Positions 34,108 to 43,565 of a stretch of DNA of 64,000 nucleotides are shown here, piece by piece. Every line of letters begins with the position of its first letter. Position 1 is the first letter of the stretch. Under the pieces are notes generated by a model. It searched no databases, was not told the origin of the DNA, and saw only the letters and a list, made by a program, of their open reading frames with translations. The stretch comes from Anaerotruncus massiliensis (ex Togo et al. 2026) (GTDB lineage: Bacteria; Bacillota; Clostridia; Oscillospirales; Ruminococcaceae). The stretch is from positions 1,535,501-1,599,500 of the forward strand of contig NZ_LT962687.1 of assembly GCF_900199635.1 (NCBI RefSeq). The letters run 5' to 3'. The translations under genes were made by a program, and so were the position numbers.

Positions 34108-35039
34108 GCCTGTTCCTCCCTGTGCTCTTTCCTTCGAAGCTCCGCGGCGTATTCGGATATCCGCCGCAGGCGGTGGTTGACGCCCGACCGGGAGATCGGG
34201 CTCGTAAGCGCCTTGCCCAGCTCCCGCAGGGACATGTCCGGATTTTGCAGCCGCAGCCGCGCGAGCTCCCGCAATTCCTCGTCGAGCGAACCGATGCCTC
34301 CCGACGCTTCGATCAGCCGGATGTCCTCGATCTGGGAGAGCGCCGCGTTGACCGTCTTGGAGATGTTGGCCGTCTCGCAGTTGGTGGCGCGGTTGACCCG
34401 GTTGCGGAGCTCCTTGACGATCTTGACCTCCATCAGTTCGAGCGACGACTTGGGCGCGCCGAGGTAGGTCAGCAGGTCCTCGATGTTTTCGCTCTCCTTG
34501 TAGTAGAGCAGGTAGTCGTTGCGGCGGACGGTGCGCTTGGGCGGCGCGAGATATTCCGCGAGCAGCGCCGCGAGGTCGTCCGCGAGCGGCTGGTGCTGGG
34601 TCGCGAATTCGACGCGGTAGCCCTTTTCCGGGTCGGACACCGCGCCGCACGCCAGAAACGCCCCGCTCAAAAAGGCGGCGGCCTCCTCCTCGGGGACATG
34701 CGCGAAGTCGATGCGGCGGGGGTCCTCCCCCGCCCTGCACCCGAAACGGGAGAGCACGGCGACCCGGTCGGAGAGGCTGTCCACCGTCACGAGGTAGACG
34801 CTCCGGCGGTCCTTGCGCTTGACCTCCCGCAGGGTGATGCTCCCGCCGAGGCCCACCAGGTCGGAGATGCTGTCCGCGTAGAGCCGCGCGACGAATTTGT
34901 GCTCGGTGTGCAGCGAGATCTCCTCCGGCCCGAACGCGCGTCCGAACAGCAAAAGGCCGTAGGCGAGCGCCCACCTGCGGCGCTGGCGAAACGGCCTGTT
35001 ATTGCAGATTTCACTTTTGATGCGGTAGGCAAACGACAT
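34104..35039 (-). CDS. whiA: WhiA family DNA-binding protein
   Basis: About 311 residues combining a degenerate LAGLIDADG homing-endonuclease fold ([18 protein letters not shown]) with a C-terminal helix-turn-helix ([21 protein letters not shown]). Needed for sporulation septation in Streptomyces and for division in Bacillus. ATG at 35039 follows AAGGAGTAGCC, and sits 3 bases from the rapZ stop. The YvcK/CofD gene usually between them is absent. Confidence 0.95.
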   Translation of the reverse strand: MSFAYRIKSEICNNRPFRQRRRWALAYGLLLFGRAFGPEEISLHTEHKFVARLYADSISDLVGLGGSITLREVKRKDRRSVYLVTVDSLSDRVAVLSRFGCRAGEDPRRIDFAHVPEEEAAAFLSGAFLACGAVSDPEKGYRVEFATQHQPLADDLAALLAEYLAPPKRTVRRNDYLLYYKESENIEDLLTYLGAPKSSLELMEVKIVKELRNRVNRATNCETANISKTVNAALSQIEDIRLIEASGGIGSLDEELRELARLRLQNPDMSLRELGKALTSPISRSGVNHRLRRISEYAAELRRKEHREEQA

Positions 35040-35041
35040 GG

Positions 35042-35908
35042 CTACTCCTTGCGCTTGGCGATATCCCGGTGGGTCACGGTGCTGCGCACCTTCTGTTCCT
35101 GCATGTGCTCCTCCAGAAGCTGCGCGAAGACCACCGAGCGGTGCTTCCCGCCCGTGCAGCCGACCGCGATGGTCAGCTGGGTCTTCCCCTCGTCCCGGTA
35201 GAGGGGCAGCAGGTAGTCGACGAGGTCGAACAGCTTGGGGATCAGCTTCTGCGCCTGCTCCCATTTGAGGACGTACTCCCGCACCGGCGCATCGAGGCCG
35301 GTCAGGCTCTTGAGTTCGGGCACGTAGAAGGGGTTCGGCAGGCAGCGCACGTCAAAGACGAGGTCCGCCTCCTTGGGCAGGCCGTATTTGAAGCCGAAGG
35401 ACATGCAGTTGACGAGCATCGCCTGGTTTTTGTCGTCGAGGAAGATGCCGACCACCTTTTCCCGCAGCTGGTTGACCGAGAGGTAGGTGGTGTCGATCAC
35501 ATAGTCGGCGCACTCCCGCAGCCGGGAGAGCAGCCGCCGTTCCTCCGCGATGGCCTCCTCGATCGAGGTGTTTTCGTCGTCCATCAGCGGGTGGGTGCGG
35601 CGGGTCTCCTTATACCGCTGGATGAGCGTCGCGTCCTCGCAGTCGAGGAAGAGGGTCTGAAACCCGCTCGACGCCTCCAGAAACTCCTCGATTCCCTCGA
35701 AGATGTCCCCGAAAATTTCCCGGCTGCGCGCGTCGATGACGAGCGCGACCTTATCCACCTTATCCTCCGCCTGGAGGCACAGGTCGGTGAAGGATTTGAC
35801 CATCTTGGGCGGGAGGTTGTCGACGCAGTAGTAGCCGATATCCTCCATCGCCGCGATCGCGCGGGATTTTCCCGAACCGGACATGCCGGTGATGATTACA
35901 AATTCCAT
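35042..35908 (-). CDS. rapZ: RNase adapter RapZ (YvcJ) nucleotide-binding protein
   Basis: 288 residues with Walker A ITGMSGSGKSRAIAAMED at the N-terminus, then LVIDARSREIF and a C-terminal domain with VAVGCTGGKHRSVVFAQLL. In E. coli RapZ guides decay of GlmZ RNA; in Firmicutes (YvcJ) the role is less clear, including competence and NTP binding. Sits next to whiA and after murB. Confidence 0.95.
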   Translation of the reverse strand: MEFVIITGMSGSGKSRAIAAMEDIGYYCVDNLPPKMVKSFTDLCLQAEDKVDKVALVIDARSREIFGDIFEGIEEFLEASSGFQTLFLDCEDATLIQRYKETRRTHPLMDDENTSIEEAIAEERRLLSRLRECADYVIDTTYLSVNQLREKVVGIFLDDKNQAMLVNCMSFGFKYGLPKEADLVFDVRCLPNPFYVPELKSLTGLDAPVREYVLKWEQAQKLIPKLFDLVDYLLPLYRDEGKTQLTIAVGCTGGKHRSVVFAQLLEEHMQEQKVRSTVTHRDIAKRKE

Positions 35909-35941
35909 AGGCTTCCTTTTCCGCCCGTCTGGCGGGCGCTC

Positions 35942-36850
35942 TCAGAGCAGTTTGATTTCACATTCGAGCGTATAGCCGGTCTTCTCCAGCACTTCCTTTT
36001 GGACCAGTTCGACGAGCGCGAGCACGTCGCGGCAGGTGGCGTTGTCGTAGTTGATGACGAAGCCCGCGTGCTTTTCGCTGACCATCGCGCCGCCCACCCG
36101 GCGGCCCTTGAGCCCGCACCGGTCGATGAGCGCCGACGCGTAGGAGCCGGCCGGACGCTTGAAGGTGCTTCCGCCGCTCGGGTATTCGAGCGGCTGCTTC
36201 TGCTTCCGGCGCTCCATGAGATCGTCCATTTTGGCGCGGATGGCGGCGGGGTCGCCCTTTTGGAGCCGGAAAGCCGCGCCGGTGATGAGATGCCCGGGAC
36301 GGCCGGTAAACCAGCTGTGCCGGTAGGAGAGCTCCAGCTCCGCGGCGCCGAGGACGCGTTCCCCGCCCTCCGGCGTGAGACAGCGGACGCTTTCAAGCAC
36401 ATCCTTCATCTCGCCGCCGTAGGCGCCCGCGTTCATATAGACCGCGCCGCCCACGCTGCCGGGGATGCCGTAGGCGAATTCCAGCCCCGACAGCCCCCGC
36501 TGCCACGCGAAGACGCAGAGCGCCGTCAGGCTCGCGCCCGCGGGGCAGAAGATCGTCTCCGGGCCTTGCATCCCGGGCTTCGCGGCCTGCTCGTCGAAGG
36601 AGAGCACCGCGCCCCGGATCCCCTCGTCCGAGACGAGCAGGTCGGACCCCCTGCCGATGATCGTGAGCGCAACGCCCAGCTCCCCCGCCCGCCGCATAAC
36701 CTTCGCGGCCGTCTCAGCGTCCGCCGGGCGGACCAGCAGGTCGGCCGGCCCCCCGATTTTAAACGACGTGTGCCTGGACATCGGTTCGTCCGCATGGCAG
36801 GCGCACCCGATCGATTCGCAGTACGCCCGCAGCTCGTGTATCCCGCTCAT
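35942..36850 (-). CDS. murB: UDP-N-acetylenolpyruvoylglucosamine reductase
   Basis: FAD enzyme giving UDP-MurNAc, an early step of peptidoglycan synthesis. About 302 residues with HTSFKIGGPADLLVRPAD (FAD-binding start), IPGSVGGAVYMNAGAYGGE and the C-terminal YPSGGSTFKRP, then AGFVINYDNATCRDV. ATG at 36850 follows AGGAGG. Lacks the extra Tyr-loop domain of type I; looks type II. Confidence 0.96.
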   Translation of the reverse strand: MSGIHELRAYCESIGCACHADEPMSRHTSFKIGGPADLLVRPADAETAAKVMRRAGELGVALTIIGRGSDLLVSDEGIRGAVLSFDEQAAKPGMQGPETIFCPAGASLTALCVFAWQRGLSGLEFAYGIPGSVGGAVYMNAGAYGGEMKDVLESVRCLTPEGGERVLGAAELELSYRHSWFTGRPGHLITGAAFRLQKGDPAAIRAKMDDLMERRKQKQPLEYPSGGSTFKRPAGSYASALIDRCGLKGRRVGGAMVSEKHAGFVINYDNATCRDVLALVELVQKEVLEKTGYTLECEIKLL

Positions 36851-36866
36851 GAAGCCTCCTGGAAAA

Positions 36867-37826
36867 TCATTTGTATTGTTTGCCGAGCAGCGCCGCGCCG
36901 ATGATGCCCGCGTCGTTGCCGAGCTTCGCCTTGATGATCTGCGAACAGTTGTTGGGGTCGTGGTTGAAGGTCTGCGGATAGGCACGCTCCCGCATCGGGC
37001 CGAAGAGGGTCTCCCCCTCCTTGCTGATGCCGCCGCCAATGACGACCGCCTGCGGCTGGAAGAGGTTGATGATGCCGCTGACCGCGTAGGCGAGGTAGTC
37101 GATATACTGGTCGACAACCGCCTTGCCCGCCTCGTCGCCTGCGCGCATCGCGTCGAACGCGGTGCGGCCGCTCACCTTGTCGAGGCTGCCCTCCGCGAGC
37201 TCCCACATCTTGGATTTCGCGTTGAGCTGCATGGACTCGCGGGTGATGCGGATGAGCCCCGTCACCGCGCAGTAGGACTCGATGCAGCCGCGCCGGCCGC
37301 AGGTGCAGGGCACGCCCTGGTAGACCATGCCGATGTGCCCAAGCTCCGCGCCCTTGTAATTGAATCCCGACTGGATTTTTCCGTCGATGATGATGCCGCC
37401 GCCCACGCCGGTGCCCAGCGTGATCAGGATGACCGAATCGAGCCCCTTGGCCGCGCCGGCCATCAGTTCCCCGTAAGCGGCGGCGTTGGCGTCGTTTTCG
37501 ACATAGACCTTCTTGCCGAGCCGTTCCGCGACGAGCATTCCCAGCGGGGTGTCGTGGAAGCCGAGGTTCGCCGCGAGTCCCACCATGCCCGTTTCGGGGT
37601 TCACGGTGCCGGGCGTCCCGACGCCCACCCACGCGACCTCGTCGAAGGTGACGCCCGCGTTTTCGACCGCCCGGCGCGCGGTCGCCGCCATGTCGTCCGC
37701 GATCTCCTCCGCCGGATGGAACGCCTTGGTCTTTTCATTGGCACGGCCGACGATCCGGTAGTCCTCGTCCACCACGCCGACGGCGATGTTGGTGCCGCCG
37801 AGGTCGATTCCCACGTAATAACTCAT
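36867..37826 (-). CDS. glk: ROK family glucokinase
   Basis: Phosphorylates glucose. 319 residues with the ATP motif VGIDLGGTNIAVGVVDE, GTGVGGGIIIDGKI, the zinc-binding CTCGRRGCIES and a C-terminal VVIGGGISKEG. Member of the glcK group of Firmicutes. Its place in the hprK cluster supports a carbon-metabolism role. ATG follows AAAGGGAGAGC. Confidence 0.93.
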   Translation of the reverse strand: MSYYVGIDLGGTNIAVGVVDEDYRIVGRANEKTKAFHPAEEIADDMAATARRAVENAGVTFDEVAWVGVGTPGTVNPETGMVGLAANLGFHDTPLGMLVAERLGKKVYVENDANAAAYGELMAGAAKGLDSVILITLGTGVGGGIIIDGKIQSGFNYKGAELGHIGMVYQGVPCTCGRRGCIESYCAVTGLIRITRESMQLNAKSKMWELAEGSLDKVSGRTAFDAMRAGDEAGKAVVDQYIDYLAYAVSGIINLFQPQAVVIGGGISKEGETLFGPMRERAYPQTFNHDPNNCSQIIKAKLGNDAGIIGAALLGKQYK

Positions 37827-37866
37827 CGTATGCTCTCCCTTTCCTCTTGATGTCCTCCTGGTGGCT

Positions 37867-38592
37867 TTATATCAGCGGACGCCCGCTCTTTTCCCGCGCG
37901 AGCGCCAGAAAGCGCCCGTAGTCGGCGTTCATGACAAGCTCCTCCGGGAAGCCGATCTCCTCCAGCATCTCGACGGCCGCGCCGACATTGCCGATCTGAG
38001 TGAAAAAGTGCGCGTCCGAGCTGCACACCACCCGCACTCCGTATTTTTTGCAGCTCTCCGCGATCCTGCGGCAGTTTTCCGCCGAACCGGGCCTGCATTC
38101 AAAGGAGTGGGCGTTGATTTCGACGATCTTGCCGTTCTCGGCGAACGCCTTTACGACGGCGTCCACGTCGAAGCGGTAGCGTTCGTCCCCCGCGTGGCCG
38201 ATCACGTCGACGAGGGGATTCTTCGCGACCGCGAGCCAGCCGGCGGTGTGCTCCTCCTCGGTGGCGGGCGCGAGGCAGTTGATGTGGTAGGAGGCGATCA
38301 CCCAGTCGAGCCGCGCGAGCTTGCGGTCGGGCAGGTCGAGGCCCCCCTCGTAATCGATGATGTTCGTCTCCGCGCCCTTGAGGACGACGACCCCCTCCAT
38401 CAGGTCGGGGATCACGTTGGGCAGGTTGCTGAAAAACATCCCGCCCGGCGCGCCCTCCATCGCCGGGCAGTGCTCGGTGACGCAGAGAAATCGGATCCCG
38501 CTGCGCGCGGCGTACCGCACGTTCTCATAGAGGGTGCTGAACGCGTGGTCGCACGCAACGGTATGGCTGTGGGTTTCCGCGATGATCTGCAT
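37867..38592 (-). CDS. PHP-domain phosphatase, YcdX family
   Basis: 241 residues with the PHP metal site: AETHSHTVACDHAFST at the N-terminus, then TEHCPAMEGAPGG, and VEINAHSFECRPGS and SSDAHFFTQIG. Trinuclear zinc phosphatase fold; the substrate is unknown. Lies between hprK and glk, a conserved clostridial position. Confidence 0.9.
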   Translation of the reverse strand: MQIIAETHSHTVACDHAFSTLYENVRYAARSGIRFLCVTEHCPAMEGAPGGMFFSNLPNVIPDLMEGVVVLKGAETNIIDYEGGLDLPDRKLARLDWVIASYHINCLAPATEEEHTAGWLAVAKNPLVDVIGHAGDERYRFDVDAVVKAFAENGKIVEINAHSFECRPGSAENCRRIAESCKKYGVRVVCSSDAHFFTQIGNVGAAVEMLEEIGFPEELVMNADYGRFLALAREKSGRPLI

Positions 38593-38613
38593 GCAGTCAG
38601 GTTCCTTTCCGGG

Positions 38614-39573
38614 TTAGAAATCTCCCCAGTCGGTGGGGTTGCCGCCGTCCGGCTCGACCATGCCGAGCTTTTCGAGCAGCTCCTGGGCGGCGTTGTAGCC
38701 CATGCGCTTCTGGCGGTTGTTCATCGCCGCGACTTCGATGATGATGGCGAGGTTGCGCCCCGGCTTCACCGGGATGGTCAGCGACGGGATCTGCACGCCG
38801 AGCACCTCGGTGTATTCGTCGTTCATGCCCATCCGGTCGTACACCTTGGCGGCGTCCCACTGTTCGAGCTGAACGATCATGTTGATCTTCTCGGTCATCT
38901 TGACCGCGCCGATGCCGAAGAGGCGGCGGGCGTTGATGATGCCCACGCCGCGCAGCTCCATGAAGTGGCGGATATTTTCGGGCGAGGAGCCGACGAGGCT
39001 CTTGGCGGAGACGCGCCGGATCTCCACCGCGTCGTCCGCGATGAGGCGGTGGCCGCGCTTGACGAGCTCAATGGCCGTCTCGCTCTTGCCGACGCCGCTC
39101 TCCCCGAGCAGCAGGATGCCCTCGCCGTAGACCTCGACAAGCACGCCGTGGCGGGTGACGCGGGGGGCGAGCTCGACGTTGAGCTCCCCGATGAGCCCCG
39201 CCATGAAGGCGGAGGTGCCGTCCGCGGTGCGCAGCAGCGGGACCTTGTATTTCTGCGCGGCGGAACGCATCCGGTCGGTCACCTCGATGTTCCGGGTGAT
39301 GACGACCGCGGAGGGCTGGCTTGCAAAGTAGTCGTCCACGCGGCGGGTGCGCTCCTCCTCGTCGAACTGGTCGAGGAAGGCAAACTCGCTCTTTCCGAGG
39401 ATCTGCATCCGCTGGTGGTCGAAATAATCAAAAAAGCCGGACAGCTGCAGCCCCGGCCGGTTGACCTCGGGCGTGGAGATGGAGATCCCGGCGGCGTCTT
39501 CGGGAAGATAGACCACCTCAAGGTTAAAATCCCTGATCAGCTTTTGGAGGGGCACAATAAATTTTGTCGCCAC
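38614..39573 (-). CDS. hprK: HPr kinase/phosphorylase
   Basis: Phosphorylates HPr at Ser46 and dephosphorylates it, the sensor of carbon catabolite repression. 319 residues with Walker A LLGESGVGKSETAIELV, RGHRLIADDAVEIRR, and the HPrK signature ELRGVGIINARRLFGIGAV. GTG start at 39573 with AAGGTGC upstream. First gene of the hprK-dnaE cluster, from a strong promoter. Confidence 0.97.
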   Translation of the reverse strand: MATKFIVPLQKLIRDFNLEVVYLPEDAAGISISTPEVNRPGLQLSGFFDYFDHQRMQILGKSEFAFLDQFDEEERTRRVDDYFASQPSAVVITRNIEVTDRMRSAAQKYKVPLLRTADGTSAFMAGLIGELNVELAPRVTRHGVLVEVYGEGILLLGESGVGKSETAIELVKRGHRLIADDAVEIRRVSAKSLVGSSPENIRHFMELRGVGIINARRLFGIGAVKMTEKINMIVQLEQWDAAKVYDRMGMNDEYTEVLGVQIPSLTIPVKPGRNLAIIIEVAAMNNRQKRMGYNAAQELLEKLGMVEPDGGNPTDWGDF

Positions 39574-39617
39574 ATGAGCACCTTCTTTATTCGTTTTCCG
39601 TCGATATTCCTCTAGCT

Positions 39618-39646
39618 ATTATACATGATGGAGGCGCATCTTTCAA
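39618..39646 (-). promoter_or_regulatory. Sigma-A promoter of hprK
   Basis: TTGAAA (39641-39646) and TATAAT (39618-39623) with a 17-base spacer on the minus strand. Confidence 0.9.
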
Positions 39647-39682
39647 ACCCTATTTTGGGCAAAAATGTATTTCCAAATGCAG

Positions 39683-39711
39683 TTGAAATCCACCCGGCAA
39701 TGTATTATACT
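39683..39711 (+). promoter_or_regulatory. Promoter of the toroid surface-protein gene
   Basis: TTGAAA (39683-39688) and TATACT (39706-39711) with a 17-base spacer, divergent from hprK. Confidence 0.85.
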
Positions 39712-39745
39712 TTTATGAGCCACTTAATGAAAGGGGAACTGCTGC

Positions 39746-40942
39746 TTGCAAAGACGGTTCGCGGCCTTTGCCGCTGGCGCGCTGCTCCTGTTTTCGGCCG
39801 TCACGGCCAGCGCCGAAACCCTTCCCGGCGACGCTGCCCCGGCCCCCGTCGCCGAACAGACCTGGCGGTACCTCGACGCCAATCCCCCGGGAGAAAACAG
39901 CATTCTCGCCTATTCGCTCGGCGGACAGGCCGTCCGGGAGGACGCCGTTACCAGGCTGTCCGGGGACCTGCGCGGCAGCGTAGCGGATGGATTTTCCTCT
40001 CCCCGCGCGCTGGAACGGGGCATCATCGGGCTGGTCAAGAGCGGGCAGGATCCCGCCTCGTTTGAAAAGACCGACCTAGTTTCCGCCCTCTACTCCCATG
40101 AAAACATCTACCAGGAGGGGCTGGACGGCGCGCTTTTGGCGCTGGCCGCCTACAGCGCGGCGGACGCGCAGTCTCCCGTCTCCGCGCACAACTCCCCCAC
40201 CGCGGTCATCGACTATATCGTATCCTCCCAGCTCCGCGCGGGCGGGTTCGGTTCCGCCGCCGGGCGCGACCCGGACGTACGGACCACCGCGCGGGCGGTC
40301 ACCGTCCTCGCGGCGAGCCGGGACATCCCCTACGTGAACACCGCGGTCAACCGGGCGCTCTCCTGGCTGAGCACCCAGCAGGATGAGGACGGCGCCTTCC
40401 TCCGCAACGGCCGCCCCGACTGCGAAAGCACCGCGGCGGTCCTGACGGCGGTGCGCACCTGCGGCATCGGCCTGGGCGACGCGCGGTTCACCAAAAACGG
40501 ACGGGACCTGCACGACGCGCTCCAATCCTTCCGGCAGCAGGACGGCGGCTACGCCGCCACCCCCGGCGGGCCTTCGGAGGTCGCGGCAACGGAGGCGGCG
40601 GTGATCGCCCTTTCGACCGACGCGTCCGGCCTCTCGCCCTACCTGCCGCCCGAGCGGTATCCCGGCTATGTGGAGCCGCAGCCCGACAACGCCTATGTGT
40701 TTCTGCGGTTCCTCTTCGGGTTCCTGCTCCTCTTCGGGCTGCTCTATCTGATCCTGATCCTCACCGGGAAGATCGGCAAGCGCTGGGGCAAGTTCCCTCC
40801 CGCGGAACCGGAGAATCCCGGCGAAGCGCCCGGCGCGGGCGCGGATACCCGCACGCTCGAGCTCAATATCCCGATGAAGGCGGAGATTCCAGACTTCGAC
40901 GCCCTGCCCGACGGCGACCCGCCCGAACAGACGAAAAAATAA
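39746..40942 (+). CDS. Membrane-anchored prenyltransferase-like repeat protein
   Basis: 398 residues. A signal peptide (RRFAAFAAGALLLFSAVTAS AET), then an alpha/alpha toroid of the prenyltransferase/squalene-cyclase repeat type: repeats such as LRAGGFGSAAGRDPDVRTTA, STQQDEDGAFLRNGRPDCES and FRQQDGGYAATPGG. One transmembrane helix (FLFGFLLLFGLLYLILIL) near residue 325 and a charged cytosolic tail follow. TTG start at 39746 with AAAGGGG upstream. No catalytic cyclase motif is evident, so a binding or sensing role is likelier than terpene synthesis. Confidence 0.8.
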   Translation: MQRRFAAFAAGALLLFSAVTASAETLPGDAAPAPVAEQTWRYLDANPPGENSILAYSLGGQAVREDAVTRLSGDLRGSVADGFSSPRALERGIIGLVKSGQDPASFEKTDLVSALYSHENIYQEGLDGALLALAAYSAADAQSPVSAHNSPTAVIDYIVSSQLRAGGFGSAAGRDPDVRTTARAVTVLAASRDIPYVNTAVNRALSWLSTQQDEDGAFLRNGRPDCESTAAVLTAVRTCGIGLGDARFTKNGRDLHDALQSFRQQDGGYAATPGGPSEVAATEAAVIALSTDASGLSPYLPPERYPGYVEPQPDNAYVFLRFLFGFLLLFGLLYLILILTGKIGKRWGKFPPAEPENPGEAPGAGADTRTLELNIPMKAEIPDFDALPDGDPPEQTKK

Positions 40943-40976
40943 AAAAGGCAGCCGCCCGCGGGCGGCTGCCTTTTTT
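40941..40976. terminator. Bidirectional terminator
   Basis: AAAAAAGGCAGCCGCC / GGCGGCTGCCTTTTTT between two convergent genes. Confidence 0.95.
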
Positions 40977-40981
40977 GATCG

Positions 40982-42139
40982 TCAACGGTTGAGGAAGGTG
41001 AAATTCGAGTCCTGCGCGAAGTTTTCGAAGTTGTACATCACGAGCACGTCGTCGAATTCCGCCCGCGCCATGACCTCGCTCATCGGCGCCGTCAGGTTGC
41101 GCAGGTCGACCATCCACACCTCGTCGTAGCTGTAGGTCAGAAAGGGCGCGAACGGGTTCCCATAGCTGTCCTTGATGAGCAGGACGCGGGAGGTCCGCCC
41201 CTCCTGGTGGTTGAGGTTGTTTTCCGATTTGACGACGGTCAGGTCGCTGTTGCCCCACAGGAAGGCGGCGTGCTTGTCCCGCTCCCCCCACTTCTCCGCG
41301 TCGTAAAGGCCAGGCTTCTCCTCCCCGCCCACCGTGACCGAGGAGACGGGGATATCGTACCACTCGATCGTGTCCGGGACCGCGGAAAAGAGCTTGCACT
41401 TGCTGAAGTAGGTGCCGTAGAAGCCGGGAGCCTCCCTTCTCAGCGGCTCCAGCACGGAAAATTCCACCGCCTTGAGTCCCCGGGACTCGACGAACGCGCG
41501 GTAGGCGTTGTAGGCGCCCCAGGTCGTCCAGTGGTGGTCGGTGCGGTAGTAGGCCTGCCGCTCCGACGCGGCGAGCCGCATCACCGGGAAGAGGTCGAGC
41601 GTGTCCGCGCCGCCGGGCAGCGCGCTGTAGATTTCAGTGACGCGCGCCGCCTGGTTGACGTTTTGCAGGCCCTTCGGGAGCTTGTCCGCGAGGATCTCAT
41701 AGGAGTTCGGGATGACCGCCACAGTGATCGGCGCGGTGTCCCGGTAGGAGGCCAGATAGGTCCCGAGCAGCTCGATGTTCATCGAAAACCGGCGCTCGTC
41801 CACTGTCTCGTACCGGTCGAACAGGTAGTTGTCCGACCCGTAGACGATGCCGTTGTTCTCGATCTTTCCGAGCGCCGATTCGCTCACCGATTTGAGCGTA
41901 ATCCACCCGTCCCGCCCGACGAACTGGTCGTTGAGGTAGGTTTCAAACCGCTGGGTGTACTTGTTCTCCTGGTCCTTCGCCAGCAGCGCCGTCGCCGTCA
42001 GCTTCGGCCTCTGGGCGAGCGGGCGGTTCTCGAGCTCGCTCTTCTCCCGGTCGGGGGTCAGCAGGTTCGCCGCCGAGACGATCAGCAGGAAGGCCGCAAA
42101 GAGGAAGACGAGCGGATATTTTTTTAAGGTCTGCATCAT
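40982..42139 (-). CDS. DHHW family (AlgX/AlgJ-like) O-acetylation protein
   Basis: 385 residues: an N-terminal signal/anchor helix (KKYPLVFLFAAFLLIVSA), then an SGNH-like extracellular domain with RTDHHWTTWGAYNAYRAF (the motif that names the family) and LLIKDSYGNPFAPFL. Such proteins act with MBOAT acyltransferases to O-acetylate surface polysaccharide. The MBOAT gene ends 10 bases upstream, so they form one unit. The target glycan is unknown. Confidence 0.92.
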   Translation of the reverse strand: MMQTLKKYPLVFLFAAFLLIVSAANLLTPDREKSELENRPLAQRPKLTATALLAKDQENKYTQRFETYLNDQFVGRDGWITLKSVSESALGKIENNGIVYGSDNYLFDRYETVDERRFSMNIELLGTYLASYRDTAPITVAVIPNSYEILADKLPKGLQNVNQAARVTEIYSALPGGADTLDLFPVMRLAASERQAYYRTDHHWTTWGAYNAYRAFVESRGLKAVEFSVLEPLRREAPGFYGTYFSKCKLFSAVPDTIEWYDIPVSSVTVGGEEKPGLYDAEKWGERDKHAAFLWGNSDLTVVKSENNLNHQEGRTSRVLLIKDSYGNPFAPFLTYSYDEVWMVDLRNLTAPMSEVMARAEFDDVLVMYNFENFAQDSNFTFLNR

Positions 42140-42148
42140 GCTTCCTCC

Positions 42149-43537
42149 TCAGAAGTTCCAGTAGAGGAACGGGTTGTAGGTGGAGTCCACCAGATAGGCG
42201 ACCGAAAGCACCAGTATGAGCCCCAAAAACGGCAGCGCGAGCGCGCGGCAGACCTTCGGGTGCCGGTCGCGGATGCGGTTCAGCACCGGCATGGAGAAGA
42301 GGATTCCCAGCGCCAGCACGACCGCATAGTTGCGCAGGTAGAACATCCATTCATTCCCGCCCGTAAGGGAGAACAGTTTCCCAAAGAAGACGCCGAGCGC
42401 GCCGAAGCTCCCCTCGATGGCGAAGAGCCCCCATCCGAGCATGACCGCCAGCAGCGAATAGGCGTGAGAAATGAGCGGGTGCCTGTCCAGAAACACGCGC
42501 AGGCCCATCCGTTCGATCATGAGCAGGACGAAATAGTAGAGCCCCCACAGCACGAAGTTCCAACTCGCGCCGTGCCACAGCCCGGTGAGCGCCCAGACGA
42601 CCAGCAGGTTCAGGACGTTACGCGCCGGGCCTCTGCGGCTGCCGCCGAGCGGGATATAGACATAGTCGCGGAACCACCCCGAAAGGGTCATGTGCCACCG
42701 CCGCCAGAACTCGGTGACGCTGCGGGAGATGTAGGGGTAGTTGAAGTTCTGCGGGAAGGTGAACCCGAGCGCCTTGCCCATGCCGATGGCCATGAGCGAA
42801 TAGCCGGAAAAATCGAAGTAGATCTGGAGCGTGAAGGCGATGAGCGCGAGCCACGCCGAAGCGGTCGAGACGTTCGCGAACCCGACCGCCGCCACGTCGC
42901 TCCACAACGCGCCGATCGAGTTGGCGAGCAGCACCTTGCTGCCCAGGCCGAGGATGAAGAGCCCGATGCCGTCCTGCACCGCACCGAGGGTGATCTTACG
43001 GCTGTGCAGCTCGCGGCTGATGTCGGAGTACTTGACGATCGGGCCGGCGATCAGCTGCGGGAAAAGGACGACGAAGGTGCCGAAATTGATGATGTTGCGT
43101 TCGGTCTCCACCTTGCCCGCGTAGACGTCGACCGTATAGGTCATGATCTGGAAGGTGTAGAAGCTGATGCCGAGCGGGAGGGTCCTGGCCGCTTCGATAT
43201 AGGGCACCGCCATCCCCGTCAGCGTGTTCCAGTTGTCGATCAGGAAATTGCTGTACTTGAAGAAGACGAGCCACGCGATGCTGAAAACGAGCGACAGGAG
43301 CAGGACGGCGCGGCTGAGCGCGCGGTTCCGCTTCCACCGGCCGATGGCCAGTCCCGCGAAGTAGTTGACGAGGATGACCGCGATCATCACCGGGAAGAAG
43401 CGGATCTCCCCCCACGAATAGAAGACGAGGCTCGCTACCAGCAGGACGGCGTTTTTCAGCCGCACCGGCGCGATATAGTAGACCGCGAAGGTCACCGGCA
43501 AAAAGCAGAACAGGAACAGCAGGCTGCTGAATACCAC
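42149..43537 (-). CDS. MBOAT family O-acyltransferase
   Basis: Polytopic membrane protein of 462 residues, AlgI/DltB-like. The catalytic histidine region is LTGLWHGASWNFVLWGLYYF, and FWRRWHMTLSGWFRDYVYIP is the other family signature. It would carry acetyl groups across the membrane to its DHHW partner. GTG start with GGGGAGAAACCC. No dlt genes are near, so the DHHW pairing favours polysaccharide O-acetylation over teichoic acid alanylation. Confidence 0.95.
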   Translation of the reverse strand: MVFSSLLFLFCFLPVTFAVYYIAPVRLKNAVLLVASLVFYSWGEIRFFPVMIAVILVNYFAGLAIGRWKRNRALSRAVLLLSLVFSIAWLVFFKYSNFLIDNWNTLTGMAVPYIEAARTLPLGISFYTFQIMTYTVDVYAGKVETERNIINFGTFVVLFPQLIAGPIVKYSDISRELHSRKITLGAVQDGIGLFILGLGSKVLLANSIGALWSDVAAVGFANVSTASAWLALIAFTLQIYFDFSGYSLMAIGMGKALGFTFPQNFNYPYISRSVTEFWRRWHMTLSGWFRDYVYIPLGGSRRGPARNVLNLLVVWALTGLWHGASWNFVLWGLYYFVLLMIERMGLRVFLDRHPLISHAYSLLAVMLGWGLFAIEGSFGALGVFFGKLFSLTGGNEWMFYLRNYAVVLALGILFSMPVLNRIRDRHPKVCRALALPFLGLILVLSVAYLVDSTYNPFLYWNF

Positions 43538-43565
43538 GGGTTTCTCCCCTTTTTGTCACAAAATG

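Noticed and set aside
30223-34467. A 1414-codon open frame on the plus strand opposite dnaE and its neighbours
   Set aside because: It is the mirror of real genes on the minus strand in high-GC DNA. Its protein is full of Val, Asp, His, Arg and Ala in low-complexity runs and has no family motif.
39625-40065. A 146-codon frame overlapping the start of the toroid surface-protein gene
   Set aside because: It crosses the promoter and reads the signal-peptide region in another frame; no motif.
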